NCBI RefSeq assembly: GCF_023283765.1
Contig: NZ_JAKILG010000001.1
Span: 124,001-188,000 of the forward strand
DNA length: 64,000 bases
Reading direction: 5' to 3'
From: Shewanella profunda
GTDB lineage: Bacteria > Pseudomonadota > Gammaproteobacteria > Enterobacterales > Shewanellaceae
The position numbers and the translations under genes were made by a program. Below the pieces are notes generated by a model. It worked only from the letters and a program-made list of their open reading frames with translations, did no database searches and was not told the origin of the DNA. Numbering within the stretch: the stretch's first letter is position 1; every line of letters begins with the position of its first letter. Shown here in pieces: positions 19,257 to 28,638 of the stretch.

Positions 19257-20246
19257 TTATTTATCGAGTTTAAGTAGCATCGGCATTTCGCAGGCGTCGT
19301 GGCCTGTGTTACCCAGTGGGGCCGATAAATGCACAAAACCTAATTTTTCATAGAGTTTCACCGCTTCTTTTAAGCTGGCAGTGGTTTCTAAATAGCACTT
19401 TTGGTAACCTGCTTCGCGGGCGAAATCGAGTGCCATAAGCGCCATGCGTTTGGCGAGGCCCCTGCCACGGACTTCGGGCATAAAGTACATTTTTTGCAGT
19501 TCACAAATGCCGGCATTATTGGCTAATGGGGCAATGCCAGCACCGCCAACAACGCGACCATCTAGTTCTACCACCCAATAATTCGCACCCGCTTGGGAGT
19601 AAATTTGGCTTAAGCAATCTAAGGTGGGATCTGCCACGCTATAACCTTTATCTGCGGTTAAGCCATATTCGGCCGAAACATCGCGGATCACTTGGGCAAT
19701 AGCGGCATCATCTTGAACTGTAGCTTGGCGGATAAGGCAACCACTTTGGTGTTTGGCGTGATGTATCGCTTGATTATATAGCATTAGGGCTTGCTCTATT
19801 TGCAGGGTTTGTGCCGGAGTCAGTTGGGCTAAGATCTCTTGAAATAATTGATTTTGCTGAGTATCTAATTTTGCGAGCAACTTTTTCCCCGTGGGTGTAA
19901 GTTGCACCACTAAGCAACGGTTATCCCGTGGATGAGTTTGACTCTGGGCGAGATTCTTATCAGCTAAATGTTTGATCGCTCGGCTGGCATTGGACTTATC
20001 TATGCTGAGTTTATGGGCAAGTTCTTTGATGGTCAGCGGTTGGTTGCCTATCTCAAGTAATGCATGGGCTTGAACGGGGGAGAGGGGTAAGTCACCACAG
20101 GCAGCATTGAGCACGCCTAAATGTCGCACCATATAGCGGGATAAGTGCCTAAGCTGACTGGTTGATCCACAAGGCGTGAGCACGGGTTGCGCTGGTTCTG
20201 AAGGCTGTGCTTTTTGATGTTGTAGATGCTGTATTAGATTCGCCAT
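19257..20246 (-). CDS. MarR-type regulator fused to a GNAT acetyltransferase
   Basis: This 329-residue protein joins a MarR winged-helix domain (about residues 30-165; [20 protein letters not shown], then [14 protein letters not shown] in the wing) to a C-terminal GNAT domain (about 170-325). The latter has the acetyl-CoA signature [15 protein letters not shown] and the terminal [10 protein letters not shown]. Fusions of this kind are known, but their substrates are mostly undefined. The MarR part suggests ligand-responsive repression linked to acetylation of a small amine or protein. No adjacent target operon is evident. Confidence 0.88.
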   Translation of the reverse strand: MANLIQHLQHQKAQPSEPAQPVLTPCGSTSQLRHLSRYMVRHLGVLNAACGDLPLSPVQAHALLEIGNQPLTIKELAHKLSIDKSNASRAIKHLADKNLAQSQTHPRDNRCLVVQLTPTGKKLLAKLDTQQNQLFQEILAQLTPAQTLQIEQALMLYNQAIHHAKHQSGCLIRQATVQDDAAIAQVIRDVSAEYGLTADKGYSVADPTLDCLSQIYSQAGANYWVVELDGRVVGGAGIAPLANNAGICELQKMYFMPEVRGRGLAKRMALMALDFAREAGYQKCYLETTASLKEAVKLYEKLGFVHLSAPLGNTGHDACEMPMLLKLDK

Positions 20247-20363
20247 AGTAAAACCACAGGTTGAGTCATAGGAGTGACATAAAGTGAGACTGAGTCAGTT
20301 AGCTTTGGTTGCAAGTCACAATCTAGTGAGGCTTAATATTTATTGCAACAAACCAATAACAAA

Positions 20364-20918
20364 TTATAGGTAAAACTCAGGATTTAATAGTGGAGCCATG
20401 GCAAGAATAATGGCGTGGGTATAATTGCTCTCACGGGTTGCATGGCCGTGGGTGAGTAAGCCTATGGCGCCTCCTTTTTGTTTGATATTGACTGTATTAA
20501 ATAATTTGTCCATCACCACCCCGAGTTCTTCACCGGCTTCTAATGCTCGATAAACCTGCATTGGCAGAGGCAGAATGGCACTGCGACCAATGGCAAGCTG
20601 ATCTTGATGACCAATGGCAATATAGGCGAATGTGGCAGGGCCAAACTCAAAACAATCGACACCACCTTCCATCGCAAAATAGTAATCGGCCTCAGTGTTT
20701 TGCTTTTGGCTTTGTTGTTGGCAATAACGTACACGATTAATGGCACCTTGACGGGTTTCGAGATCCGTCATGGGCTGGTCTGCAACACCTGAAGGGGCAT
20801 CCATACCCTGCGCATCGATTTGTGCATCAGGGAATAGTTGTGCCATTGCTTTAGCTGCTGCACTGATTTTTACAGGGTTTTTTGAGCCTACTTTTATCTT
20901 GATAATATTTTGTTGCAT
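20364..20918 (-). CDS. yjjX: Inosine/xanthosine triphosphatase (YjjX family)
   Basis: This protein of about 184 residues belongs to the NTPase family DUF84. It hydrolyses non-canonical ITP/XTP to the monophosphate and keeps the nucleotide pool clean. Motifs are VGSKNPVKISAAAKAM at the N-terminus, YYFAMEGGVD in the middle and GGAIGLLTHG near the end, all typical of YjjX. The ATG at 20918 starts the protein just before the conserved IKIKVGSKNP. A TTG 72 bp upstream would add 24 unconserved residues. No clear Shine-Dalgarno supports either. Confidence 0.88.
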   Translation of the reverse strand: MQQNIIKIKVGSKNPVKISAAAKAMAQLFPDAQIDAQGMDAPSGVADQPMTDLETRQGAINRVRYCQQQSQKQNTEADYYFAMEGGVDCFEFGPATFAYIAIGHQDQLAIGRSAILPLPMQVYRALEAGEELGVVMDKLFNTVNIKQKGGAIGLLTHGHATRESNYTHAIILAMAPLLNPEFYL

Positions 20919-21172
20919 ATAAGTTATTTGTTTACGCTTTTGATGTAGACGCTCGTTTAGATCATTGCTTAAATGGGTAGAGATGTTCAAGCATCGGGTT
21001 TTCTATTCTGCCATATTCGTCAGTGAAGCTCAGTAAAAAATACTGCTGAATGGGGGGCGAAATAGCCAGGCTTGGACATCAGGACGCGACATATATTATT
21101 GCTCCTTCAGTACTCAGACTGAAATTTGCAGTAAGGCTATGTCATTGAAGGAATCAAAATTAAGAGATAATA

Positions 21173-23740
21173 ATGAAATTCAACAAACTCGTCATTGCTA
21201 TGGGTATGACCTGCGGCGTTATGCTCGCGGGTTGTAACGACAACGAAGATAGCACCACACCGACAGAACCCGAAACCCAGCTTCAAACCTTTGCCCCTAA
21301 CGGTCTACTTAAGGCGAATATTCGTCGAACAACCTACGGTGTACCACATATCCAAGCCGATAACTTAGAAAGTTTGGGTTTTGGTAGTGGCTATGCGCAG
21401 GCGCAGGATAATCTGTGCGTATTAGCCGATGGTTTTGTGAAGGCTAATTCGCAGCGTTCTATGTACTTTGGTCCTCACGCGTCGATTGATTTCACTACGG
21501 GTCTACCTACGGCGGAAGATAACGGCAACTTAATCTCTGACTTTGCCTATAAAGCGTTAAAGATCAGAGCACAAGCCGAAGCTAAGTGGCCTAATTTTAG
21601 TGAAAACTCGCGGGCGCTGATCCAAGGTTTTGCCTCTGGCTATAATCAATATCTTGCCGATGTTGAAGCGGGTAAACAAACGGCAGAACCTTTCTGTAAC
21701 GGTCAACCTTGGGTAAAACCCATAGTGGCAGAAGATGTTGTCACCTATCTGTTTTCTATCGCTTTACTACCCGGCGCAGCTAACTTCCTCGATTTGATTT
21801 TCTACGCTAATCCGGGAGATGCAGAGGAATATATGCCGCGGATTGTTGGGCCCGCGCCAAGCCAAGATCAAACGGCGTTTGTTGCCGATATGCAATCTAA
21901 GTTGATGGCCCGCGCCGCACGTATGACGACGCCAGACACCAATCCCCGTGATTTAGGTTCAAACGGTTGGGGTTTAGGTAAAGACAAAACCGAAAACGGT
22001 AAAGGCATGGTACTGGGTAATCCACATTTCCCGCATACGGGTAACCTGCGCTTTTGGCAGTCTCATATCACTATTCCCGGGCATATCGATATGATGGGCG
22101 GCTCGCTGGTAGGTATGCCTGGCCCGATTAATATCGGTTTTAACAAAGACTTAGCTTGGACTCATACCTTCTCTACCGCCGAACACTTTGTGATGTATAA
22201 CCTTGAGTTAGTTGCGGGTGATCGCATGCAGTATTTGTTCGATGGTCAGCCTATGCCTATCACTAAAGAAACGGTATCGATTCTAGTGAATGCCGGCCCA
22301 GCGGGCATATTGGTCGCCGAAAAGGACATTTACACCACAGCAAAGGGCCCCATGGTTGAAGCGCCGCCAGCTTTAGCCCCCTTTGGCTGGGATGATGGCA
22401 GTGCCTTTATGATCCAAGATGCCAATATGGGCACTATGGATCCTGTTGACCATTGGCTTGCGATGAACCGTGCGACGAATAAGCAAGAGTTCCAACAGGC
22501 CTTTAAAGATTACGATGGGGTCATTTTCAATAACACTATGTACGCCGATAGGGAGGGGAATGCCTTCTATATTGACGACTCTACCGTGCCGGGGCTTTCG
22601 GAGTCGGCTGTGGTATTGCTAAAAACTTCGCCAGATATTAAAGCGGCTAAAGCCCAAGCAGGTTTTACCATTCTGCCCGGTAATACCTCGTTATTCAGTT
22701 TTGATGGTCCTACGCCCTATGAGCGTGCACCAAAGCTGGAGCGCAGCGACTTTGTGCAAAACTCCAATGACTCATTCTGGTCAACCAACCTCAGTGAACC
22801 GCTGACCTACTTCTCACCTATGTATGGCGCAGAGGCGGGACAGTTGTCACTACGCACTCGAATGGGTTTAGCGTTAATGCAGGATGCGGCTGGCGCAGAT
22901 GGTAAGTTCAGTTTAGAAGAGCTTGAAGCGGCAGTGTTGTCGAATCGAAGCTATCTAGCAGAGCTGGTGTTGCCTGATTTGATTGCTCAATGTGATGCTC
23001 AAGGCAGTACGCCTGTTGTGGTTTCAGCGAGTCTATCTAAAGATGTCACCTCAGCTTGCGCGGCATTAAAGGCATGGAATGGTAAGCAAGATAACGATAG
23101 CAAAGGTGGTGCCTTGCTGCGTGAGTTTGCTCATCTATTTAATCAAACAACTATGCTGACGCAGGGATTTGATCCTGCCAATGCGGCGACAACACCTAAA
23201 ACCTTGGCTACCGATGGCAGTGTTTTGGTGGCGTTAGCCCAAGCATCACTTAACTTAGAGGCGGCAGGTTTTGTCTTAGATGCGCCATTGGGCGATGTAC
23301 AGTTTGTAGAAAAATCGTTACCCGATGGCACCCCGAGTGGGGCGCGTTTACCTTGGCCGGGTAGTCATAATGCCGAGGGGGGCTTTAATGTGTTTTCGAC
23401 CAGCCTTTCTGGCGATGACACCTTGATCCCGCAGCACAAATACGCTTCAGTGATGGATGTGGTGACGGGTAAAGCCCTAGGTTCAGGGCTAACCGCTAAG
23501 GGATATCAGATCCGTTATGGTTCGAGTTGGATGATGGCGGTGAGTTTTACCGATGAAGGTCCAGTAGCCCGCGGAATATTAACTTACTCTGAGTCTAGCA
23601 ATATTCTGACGCCTGAATTTACCGATCAAAGTGTGTTGTATTCAAGCACGAAAAGCTTTCGTCCCTTGTTATTTAAAGAGGCTGATATTGCGCCTGCCGT
23701 AGTATCAACGATTGAACTGACACTACAAAAACCGAACTGA
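21173..23740 (+). CDS. Penicillin-acylase-family lipoprotein, possible AHL acylase
   Basis: This 855-residue Ntn-hydrolase is of the penicillin amidase / acyl-homoserine-lactone acylase family. A lipoprotein signal (GVMLAGC, Cys21) implies membrane anchoring outside the cytoplasm. The alpha subunit (to about 260) includes the YGVPHIQADN segment. Autoproteolysis should occur before Ser263 in LGSNGWGL, which becomes the N-terminal nucleophile of the beta subunit. MVLGNPHFPHTGNLRFW follows it, as in the family. AHL acylases of this family have been reported in Shewanella, but lactone specificity here is inference. The gene stands alone and ends at a strong terminator. Confidence 0.85.
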   Translation: MKFNKLVIAMGMTCGVMLAGCNDNEDSTTPTEPETQLQTFAPNGLLKANIRRTTYGVPHIQADNLESLGFGSGYAQAQDNLCVLADGFVKANSQRSMYFGPHASIDFTTGLPTAEDNGNLISDFAYKALKIRAQAEAKWPNFSENSRALIQGFASGYNQYLADVEAGKQTAEPFCNGQPWVKPIVAEDVVTYLFSIALLPGAANFLDLIFYANPGDAEEYMPRIVGPAPSQDQTAFVADMQSKLMARAARMTTPDTNPRDLGSNGWGLGKDKTENGKGMVLGNPHFPHTGNLRFWQSHITIPGHIDMMGGSLVGMPGPINIGFNKDLAWTHTFSTAEHFVMYNLELVAGDRMQYLFDGQPMPITKETVSILVNAGPAGILVAEKDIYTTAKGPMVEAPPALAPFGWDDGSAFMIQDANMGTMDPVDHWLAMNRATNKQEFQQAFKDYDGVIFNNTMYADREGNAFYIDDSTVPGLSESAVVLLKTSPDIKAAKAQAGFTILPGNTSLFSFDGPTPYERAPKLERSDFVQNSNDSFWSTNLSEPLTYFSPMYGAEAGQLSLRTRMGLALMQDAAGADGKFSLEELEAAVLSNRSYLAELVLPDLIAQCDAQGSTPVVVSASLSKDVTSACAALKAWNGKQDNDSKGGALLREFAHLFNQTTMLTQGFDPANAATTPKTLATDGSVLVALAQASLNLEAAGFVLDAPLGDVQFVEKSLPDGTPSGARLPWPGSHNAEGGFNVFSTSLSGDDTLIPQHKYASVMDVVTGKALGSGLTAKGYQIRYGSSWMMAVSFTDEGPVARGILTYSESSNILTPEFTDQSVLYSSTKSFRPLLFKEADIAPAVVSTIELTLQKPN

Positions 23741-23756
23741 TTAACGCTGTAGTTGC

Positions 23757-23788
23757 TAAAATGGCCCACAAATGTGGGCCATTTTTAT
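23757..23788 (+). terminator. Terminator after the acylase gene
   Basis: A perfect 10-bp stem (atggcccaca / tgtgggccat) with a 2-nt spacer is followed by a T-rich tail, 17 bp after the stop. Confidence 0.85.
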
Positions 23789-24202
23789 CTCACTCGCAAA
23801 ATAGTTGTTTGGCTATCTCGAAACGTCAACAGGCCCTAATAAGCTGTTAAAAATTAACAAATAAGAATGTGATCTGGTTCTGCTTTTGGTTGTAACTTGC
23901 AGATTGGTGTCTCTTTTTTGTTGTTATTGTGATGACTAATGGTTTTGTTGGTTTTCCCAGCGGATGGTATTTGTCGCATTTTTGGTGTCAAGGTAAATGT
24001 ATTGTGCATTTAAGATATTGGTTTGTGATTTTTTTGAGGCTATTTTGAAAACTTATTACATAGGTTAATAGATCTAGATCCCAATATCTCTTTAATCTGA
24101 AATTCCCTTACTTTAAATGGTGTCAGATCAACTTTTAGAAGGTTTTTTTAGTTATCCTTACGGCGAATTTTTTATGCGAGCCACACCGTAAGGTAACCTT
24201 AT
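23789..24202. other. Non-coding stretch upstream of sdaC
   Basis: This 414-bp AT-rich region presumably holds the sdaC promoter; no confident -10/-35 or operator was found. The 13-mer GAAACGTCAACAG at 23820-23832 recurs exactly at 42209-42221, upstream of nhaD. Confidence 0.35.
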
Positions 24203-25498
24203 ATGCAAAAAGATACGATTAGTGTTCTTGGTACACCCCAAAGCACGCAGGAACAGGATACAACAAGACGTTTATCTTGGACGCGCCAAGACACCACATG
24301 GATGCTGAGTTTATTTGGTACCGCTGTGGGTGCGGGTATTTTGTTTTTACCTATCAATGCGGGTATGGGCGGTTTTTGGCCGTTAGTACTTATGGCCGTC
24401 ATCATAGGCCCTATGACCTACTTAGCTCACCGTGGACTATCTCGTTTTGTGTGTTCATCGAGCATTCCCGGCAGCGACATTACCCAAGTGGTTGAAGAGC
24501 ATTTTGGTGTTGGCGCGGGTAAAGCCATTACCGTACTGTATTTCTTTGCCATCTACCCAATTGTCTTAATTTACGGCGTGGGTATTACCAACACTGTCGA
24601 TAGTTTTATCGTCAATCAGTTGGGAATGGCATCGCCACCACGGTTCATTTTATCGGGTGTATTGATCCTCGGTATGATGGCTGTGATGGTTGCAGGTGAG
24701 AAATTCATGTTGAAAGTGACACAATTGCTGGTGTATCCATTGGTGGGTATTTTGGCCTTTATGTCGTTCTACTTGATCCCAGAATGGAAAATGGATGCCT
24801 TACAAGTTGTGCCTGAAGCGGGCGCATTTTTAGGGACGGTTTGGTTAACGATCCCAGTATTAGTGTTCGCCTTTAACCATTCACCAGCGATTTCACAGTT
24901 TTCTGTTTCACTGAAACGTGATCACGGCGTGAATGCTTCCCGTAAAGCGGATGTGATTTTACGTAATACTTCCATGATGTTAGTGGGCTTTGTGATGTTG
25001 TTTGTGTTCTCTTGTGTGCTGTCGTTATCGCCAGCCCAATTGGCAGAAGCCAAAGCACAGAACCTACCGATTTTATCTTACCTCGCCAACGTGCATTCAA
25101 GTGGTTTTGTTAGCTACTTTGGTCCGTTAATCGCCTTTATCGCGATTGTGTCCTCTTTCTTCGGCCATTACATGGGCGCCACAGAAGGCATGAAAGGCGT
25201 GATCGTTAAGCAGCTACGCTCAAGTGGCAAATCCGTTGAAGATGCGAAGATCAATAAGTTCATCCTAGGCTTTATGTTTGTCACTATCTGGGTTGTGGCT
25301 GTAATCAACCCAAGTATCTTAGGCATGATTGAAGCCTTAGGTGGCCCAATTATCGCGGCGATTCTGTACTTGATGCCTATGTATGCCGTGTATAAAGTAC
25401 CAGCATTAAAAGCTTACCGTGGTCGCATCAGCAATATCTTCGTGGTCATTGCGGGTCTGCTGGCAATGACGGCGATTCTATTTGGTTTCTTCCGTTAA
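24203..25498 (+). CDS. sdaC: SdaC-type serine transporter (HAAAP family)
   Basis: This 431-residue inner-membrane permease has eleven or so hydrophobic segments and belongs to the serine/threonine branch of the hydroxy/aromatic amino-acid permeases. E. coli SdaC (429 aa) imports serine with H+. Family motifs are [16 protein letters not shown] near the N-terminus and [17 protein letters not shown] in the middle. No serine deaminase gene is adjacent. A bidirectional terminator follows. Confidence 0.85.
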   Translation: MQKDTISVLGTPQSTQEQDTTRRLSWTRQDTTWMLSLFGTAVGAGILFLPINAGMGGFWPLVLMAVIIGPMTYLAHRGLSRFVCSSSIPGSDITQVVEEHFGVGAGKAITVLYFFAIYPIVLIYGVGITNTVDSFIVNQLGMASPPRFILSGVLILGMMAVMVAGEKFMLKVTQLLVYPLVGILAFMSFYLIPEWKMDALQVVPEAGAFLGTVWLTIPVLVFAFNHSPAISQFSVSLKRDHGVNASRKADVILRNTSMMLVGFVMLFVFSCVLSLSPAQLAEAKAQNLPILSYLANVHSSGFVSYFGPLIAFIAIVSSFFGHYMGATEGMKGVIVKQLRSSGKSVEDAKINKFILGFMFVTIWVVAVINPSILGMIEALGGPIIAAILYLMPMYAVYKVPALKAYRGRISNIFVVIAGLLAMTAILFGFFR

Positions 25499-25542
25499 GT
25501 TTAATCTCAGTTGCAGCACGGTTTAAACTTGAATCGTGACTC

Positions 25543-25582
25543 ATAAAAAAAGGATCGTGCCATTGGCCCGATCCTTTTTTAT
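25543..25582. terminator. Bidirectional terminator between sdaC and a GNAT gene
   Basis: A 12-bp perfect stem (aaaaaaggatcg / cgatcctttttt) has an A-run on one side and a T-run on the other, so it can end transcripts from both convergent genes. Confidence 0.88.
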
Positions 25583-25604
25583 TACTTATAACGTATTGAA
25601 TGGT

Positions 25605-26048
25605 TTATTTTTCTTCGTACATTAAGTAGTAACTTTGCTTCATCCCTAATGCTTGATAGGTCTGCTGTGCGGCGAGGTTTTCTTGCTCGACATATAAACG
25701 GAAGCTTGCGGCGCCACCATTGGCTTCGGCCAGTTGTTTGACTTCGTTGTAGAGTTTACCATAAATACCTTGGCGACGATTTTGCGGGCGAATATACACA
25801 CTTTGGATCCAGTAATAATCCTTAGCGCGCCAATCGCTCCACTCAAATGTCACCATCAGCGAGCCAACTATTTCCGCATTTATTTCAGCCACAAGGTAAA
25901 AACCCTTTTCAGGTGAATTAAGCAGAGTGCTGACCCCTTTGGTAAGCGTGGTTTCGTCTAACACTAAGCCTTCAGTTTCTTGGGCCATAGCTTGATTAAA
26001 TTGCACTAAGGCGGTGAGATCTTGAGCTTTAGCTTTACGAATTAACAT
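25605..26048 (-). CDS. GNAT N-acetyltransferase
   Basis: This single-domain acetyltransferase of 147 residues has the acetyl-CoA binding motif VYIRPQNRRQGIYGKL and the C-terminal AAQQTYQALGMKQSYY. An AGGAG Shine-Dalgarno precedes the ATG. The acceptor substrate is unknown. It is monocistronic. Confidence 0.85.
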   Translation of the reverse strand: MLIRKAKAQDLTALVQFNQAMAQETEGLVLDETTLTKGVSTLLNSPEKGFYLVAEINAEIVGSLMVTFEWSDWRAKDYYWIQSVYIRPQNRRQGIYGKLYNEVKQLAEANGGAASFRLYVEQENLAAQQTYQALGMKQSYYLMYEEK

Positions 26049-26398
26049 ACAACAACTCCTAGGCGATTGTTTGGCAAGACCGCTCTTGTTTTATAAGGGA
26101 TATTTTTGCGACTTACTTTAGCACGAAACTCATCTAAACATGGAGTAGTGCGGTAGAACGAGTTAGACCGCGAGTAGCAAACGGGGTTGAATTGATGATT
26201 TTTGTCATATTCCTGTGAATATTAAGGATCATCATATTTGTTGGATTTTATGGTGGTTGGCATCAACGTGATATAGATCATCCTTAGATTTTTATCCATT
26301 ATGCTAGACTCAGCGGTTAGCTAATTTAGAGAGATAAGTTAGCACCAGCGATGCACAGGGCTTTGCCATATCATCATTTCAACATCAGGGTTTAAAAC
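26049..26398. other. Divergent non-coding region between a GNAT gene and the dicarboxylate symporter
   Basis: No gene lies in these 350 bp. They contain a CRP-like site at 26267-26282 and a weak dyad TAAGGAT (26223-26229) / ATCCTTA (26280-26286). Confidence 0.4.
26267..26282. promoter_or_regulatory. Putative CRP-type site upstream of the dicarboxylate symporter
   Basis: CGTGA-TATAGA-TCATC matches the TGTGA-N6-TCACA pattern at 7 of 10 positions and has the right spacing. It lies about 117 bp before the symporter start. Catabolite control of a dicarboxylate carrier is plausible; this is inference from one site. Confidence 0.35.
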
Positions 26399-27730
26399 AT
26401 GTCAAAACAAAGGTCGTCAGCGCTAGGCCGAGCTTGGTCACGTTGGATGTCAGTGCCACTGTGGCTACAAATTTTTATTGGTATGGTGCTAGGTATCACT
26501 GTTGGGGTGGTGTTAGGTGAGCAGGCGGTTTACTTAAAACCTATCGGCACTTTGTTTGTGAATACAATCAAGATGCTGATCGTGCCTTTAGTGTTCTGCT
26601 CGTTGATTGTCGGTGTGACTTCAATGGAAGACACGGCCAAAATGGGGCGCATTGGCTTTAAATCCTTCGCGTTTTATCTCTGTACTACGGCAATAGCAAT
26701 CAGTTTAGGGCTTGCGGTGGGTTATATTATCCAGCCTGGCGCAGGCGTGCCGCCCTTGCATCACGATATAGTGCATACCGTAAAGGAAGCACCATCGGTT
26801 ATGCAGACCTTGATTGATATAGTCCCCACCAATCCTATCGCGGCATTAGCCAGTGGGCAAATTCTGCAAGTGATTGTATTTGCAGTTGCCTTAGGCATTG
26901 CGTTAGTGCTGATTGGTGACCATGGTAAGCCAGCGATTAAAGTGTTTGAGAGCTTAGCCGAGGCGATGTATAAGCTCACTGATATGGTGATGAAACTTGC
27001 ACCCTACGGTGTGTTTGGCTTAATGGCTTGGGTGGCCGGTGAGTATGGCGTTGATATGCTTTGGCCGCTAATCAAGGTGATTATTGCGGTTTACCTCGGC
27101 TGTATAATCCATATTTTAGGCTTTTACAGCATAGTATTGCGCGTGTTCGCTAAGCTGAATCCATTGCATTTCTTTAAGGGAATTAGCAATGCGATGGCGG
27201 TTGCTTTTACCACCTCAAGCTCCGCTGGCACGCTACCAGCCAGTATGAAATGTGCTAGTGAGTATTTAGGGGTAAATAAAAAGATTTCTAGCTTTGTGTT
27301 ACCGCTGGGCACCACTATTAATATGGATGGTACGGCGTTATACCAAGGTGTGACGGCATTATTTGTGGCGCAGGCCTTTGGTATTGACTTAACTTGGGTG
27401 GATTATCTCACCATTATTTTAACTGCGACTTTAGCTTCTATCGGTACCGCTGGGGTGCCCGGTGCTGGTTTAGTGATGTTGACATTAGTGCTATCGACAG
27501 TGGGTTTACCGTTGGAAGGGGTGGCGTTAATTGCGGGTATTGATCGTATCTTGGATATGGCGCGTACGGTTGTAAACGTATCCGGTGACTTAGTGGCAAC
27601 CATTGTGATTGCAAAATCAGAAGATGAGCTTGATGAAGATCATTACAATGCCGATATGGCGCAAAGCGCCGTGTTAGCAGAGCAAAATGCCGCCCTTGAA
27701 AATGCAGCGGCTAAGAATGCTAATGTGTAG
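26399..27730 (+). CDS. Dicarboxylate/amino acid:cation symporter (DAACS family)
   Basis: This 443-residue GltP/DctA-type secondary carrier has eight hydrophobic helices. It contains the serine-rich re-entrant loop TSSSAGTLP and the helix-7 motif NMDGTALYQG. Late in the protein, RILDMARTVVNVSGD carries the Asp-Thr-Asn substrate site. The late Arg position is typical of acidic substrates, so glutamate/aspartate or C4-dicarboxylate is likely, but the two cannot be separated here. The C-terminus ends in an Ala/Asn-rich tail. Confidence 0.85.
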   Translation: MSKQRSSALGRAWSRWMSVPLWLQIFIGMVLGITVGVVLGEQAVYLKPIGTLFVNTIKMLIVPLVFCSLIVGVTSMEDTAKMGRIGFKSFAFYLCTTAIAISLGLAVGYIIQPGAGVPPLHHDIVHTVKEAPSVMQTLIDIVPTNPIAALASGQILQVIVFAVALGIALVLIGDHGKPAIKVFESLAEAMYKLTDMVMKLAPYGVFGLMAWVAGEYGVDMLWPLIKVIIAVYLGCIIHILGFYSIVLRVFAKLNPLHFFKGISNAMAVAFTTSSSAGTLPASMKCASEYLGVNKKISSFVLPLGTTINMDGTALYQGVTALFVAQAFGIDLTWVDYLTIILTATLASIGTAGVPGAGLVMLTLVLSTVGLPLEGVALIAGIDRILDMARTVVNVSGDLVATIVIAKSEDELDEDHYNADMAQSAVLAEQNAALENAAAKNANV

Positions 27731-27888
27731 CTTGTTTTTTGTACTAGATAGTTGTTTCCAATCGTCGGCACTTAAGTCGATAGTAAGCGCAGACATGCAT
27801 AAATCTTCTATGGCGAGTAGAGTCCTTGAGAGGGGTTCACTCTGGTCGTAGTGATCTAAATTAGGAACAGGCCCAAGTTAAAACCTAA

Positions 27889-27913
27889 AGAAACCGCCAA
27901 TGGCGGTTTTTTT
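27889..27913. terminator. Terminator between the symporter and the META-domain lipoprotein
   Basis: The stem AAACCGCCA / TGGCGGTTT is followed by a T-run on the + side. It also works for the convergent minus-strand gene, whose stop lies 7 bp away. Confidence 0.75.
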
Positions 27914-27919
27914 ATAAGG

Positions 27920-28336
27920 CTATTTAACTTGGCTGAGGATCAGCACTGGCTTGTTGTCGCTACTGAGCAACGTTAGGCGACCTTCGGCTAACTTGGCTTT
28001 TGCGACTAATGGCATCGCTTGCATGACTTTATGCTCTTGCTGCATGAGTGCATCAACGCAGGCTTTCATTGTGCTACCCGCTGGCATTAGTTTAAGCTCT
28101 TGCCCTTGCTGAATATATTGGCCAAAAAAGTTGTTGCAGCTGTTATTGCCATGGAGTTTACCTTCGGCTTCAAAGGTGATTTGTGCTGGGCTGTAATCGA
28201 TAACGGGTTGACCTTGAATGGCTTCAATGCGCCAACTGCCCTGTAATGGAATCGCATTGTTTTTTGTTATGTCAGAGCCCTGACAAGCGGTTAATCCGAG
28301 CAGCAATGCGCTTACTATGAATGTTTGTTTTAACAT
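27920..28336 (-). CDS. META-domain lipoprotein (HslJ-like)
   Basis: This 138-residue lipoprotein has the lipobox LGLTACQ and then one META domain with LQGSWRIEAIQGQPV, GNNSCNNFFGQY and MKACVDALMQQE, the HslJ pattern. HslJ is linked to heat and novobiocin resistance in E. coli; the mechanism is unclear. The ATG at 28336 has GGAA at SD distance and begins directly with the signal peptide, so it is preferred over longer starts. Confidence 0.83.
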   Translation of the reverse strand: MLKQTFIVSALLLGLTACQGSDITKNNAIPLQGSWRIEAIQGQPVIDYSPAQITFEAEGKLHGNNSCNNFFGQYIQQGQELKLMPAGSTMKACVDALMQQEHKVMQAMPLVAKAKLAEGRLTLLSSDNKPVLILSQVK

Positions 28337-28407
28337 CGTTTCTATTCCTTTTACCATGATTATGCCCACAGTCTGACAAGTTTAGCTCAAAACCTAAAGA
28401 GGTTTAT

Positions 28408-28632
28408 ATGGTAGATGCAATTAAAAGTACTATGAATTTGTTGAAGTTTTTACATTGGTTAGGGGTGTTAATGTTAGTTTGTGGCGTTGGGTTTTATATG
28501 TTGACTCAATGGAGTCTAGAAATCAGCGGTATGTTATTAATCTCAAGCCTTATCGGCTTAGGGTTAATGTTGATGTCGCCCTATCCAGTCGTGCTTTTTA
28601 TCCAATGGGCTAAGCAACAGGATGAAAAATGA
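28408..28632 (+). CDS. Small two-helix membrane protein
   Basis: This 74-residue hypothetical protein has two hydrophobic helices (about residues 13-32 and 37-62) and a charged C-terminus. An AAAGAGG Shine-Dalgarno precedes the ATG. It is divergent from the META lipoprotein and convergent with the next gene, whose stop is 6 bp away. The family was not recognised. Confidence 0.6.
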   Translation: MVDAIKSTMNLLKFLHWLGVLMLVCGVGFYMLTQWSLEISGMLLISSLIGLGLMLMSPYPVVLFIQWAKQQDEK

Positions 28633-28638
28633 CGCTGA

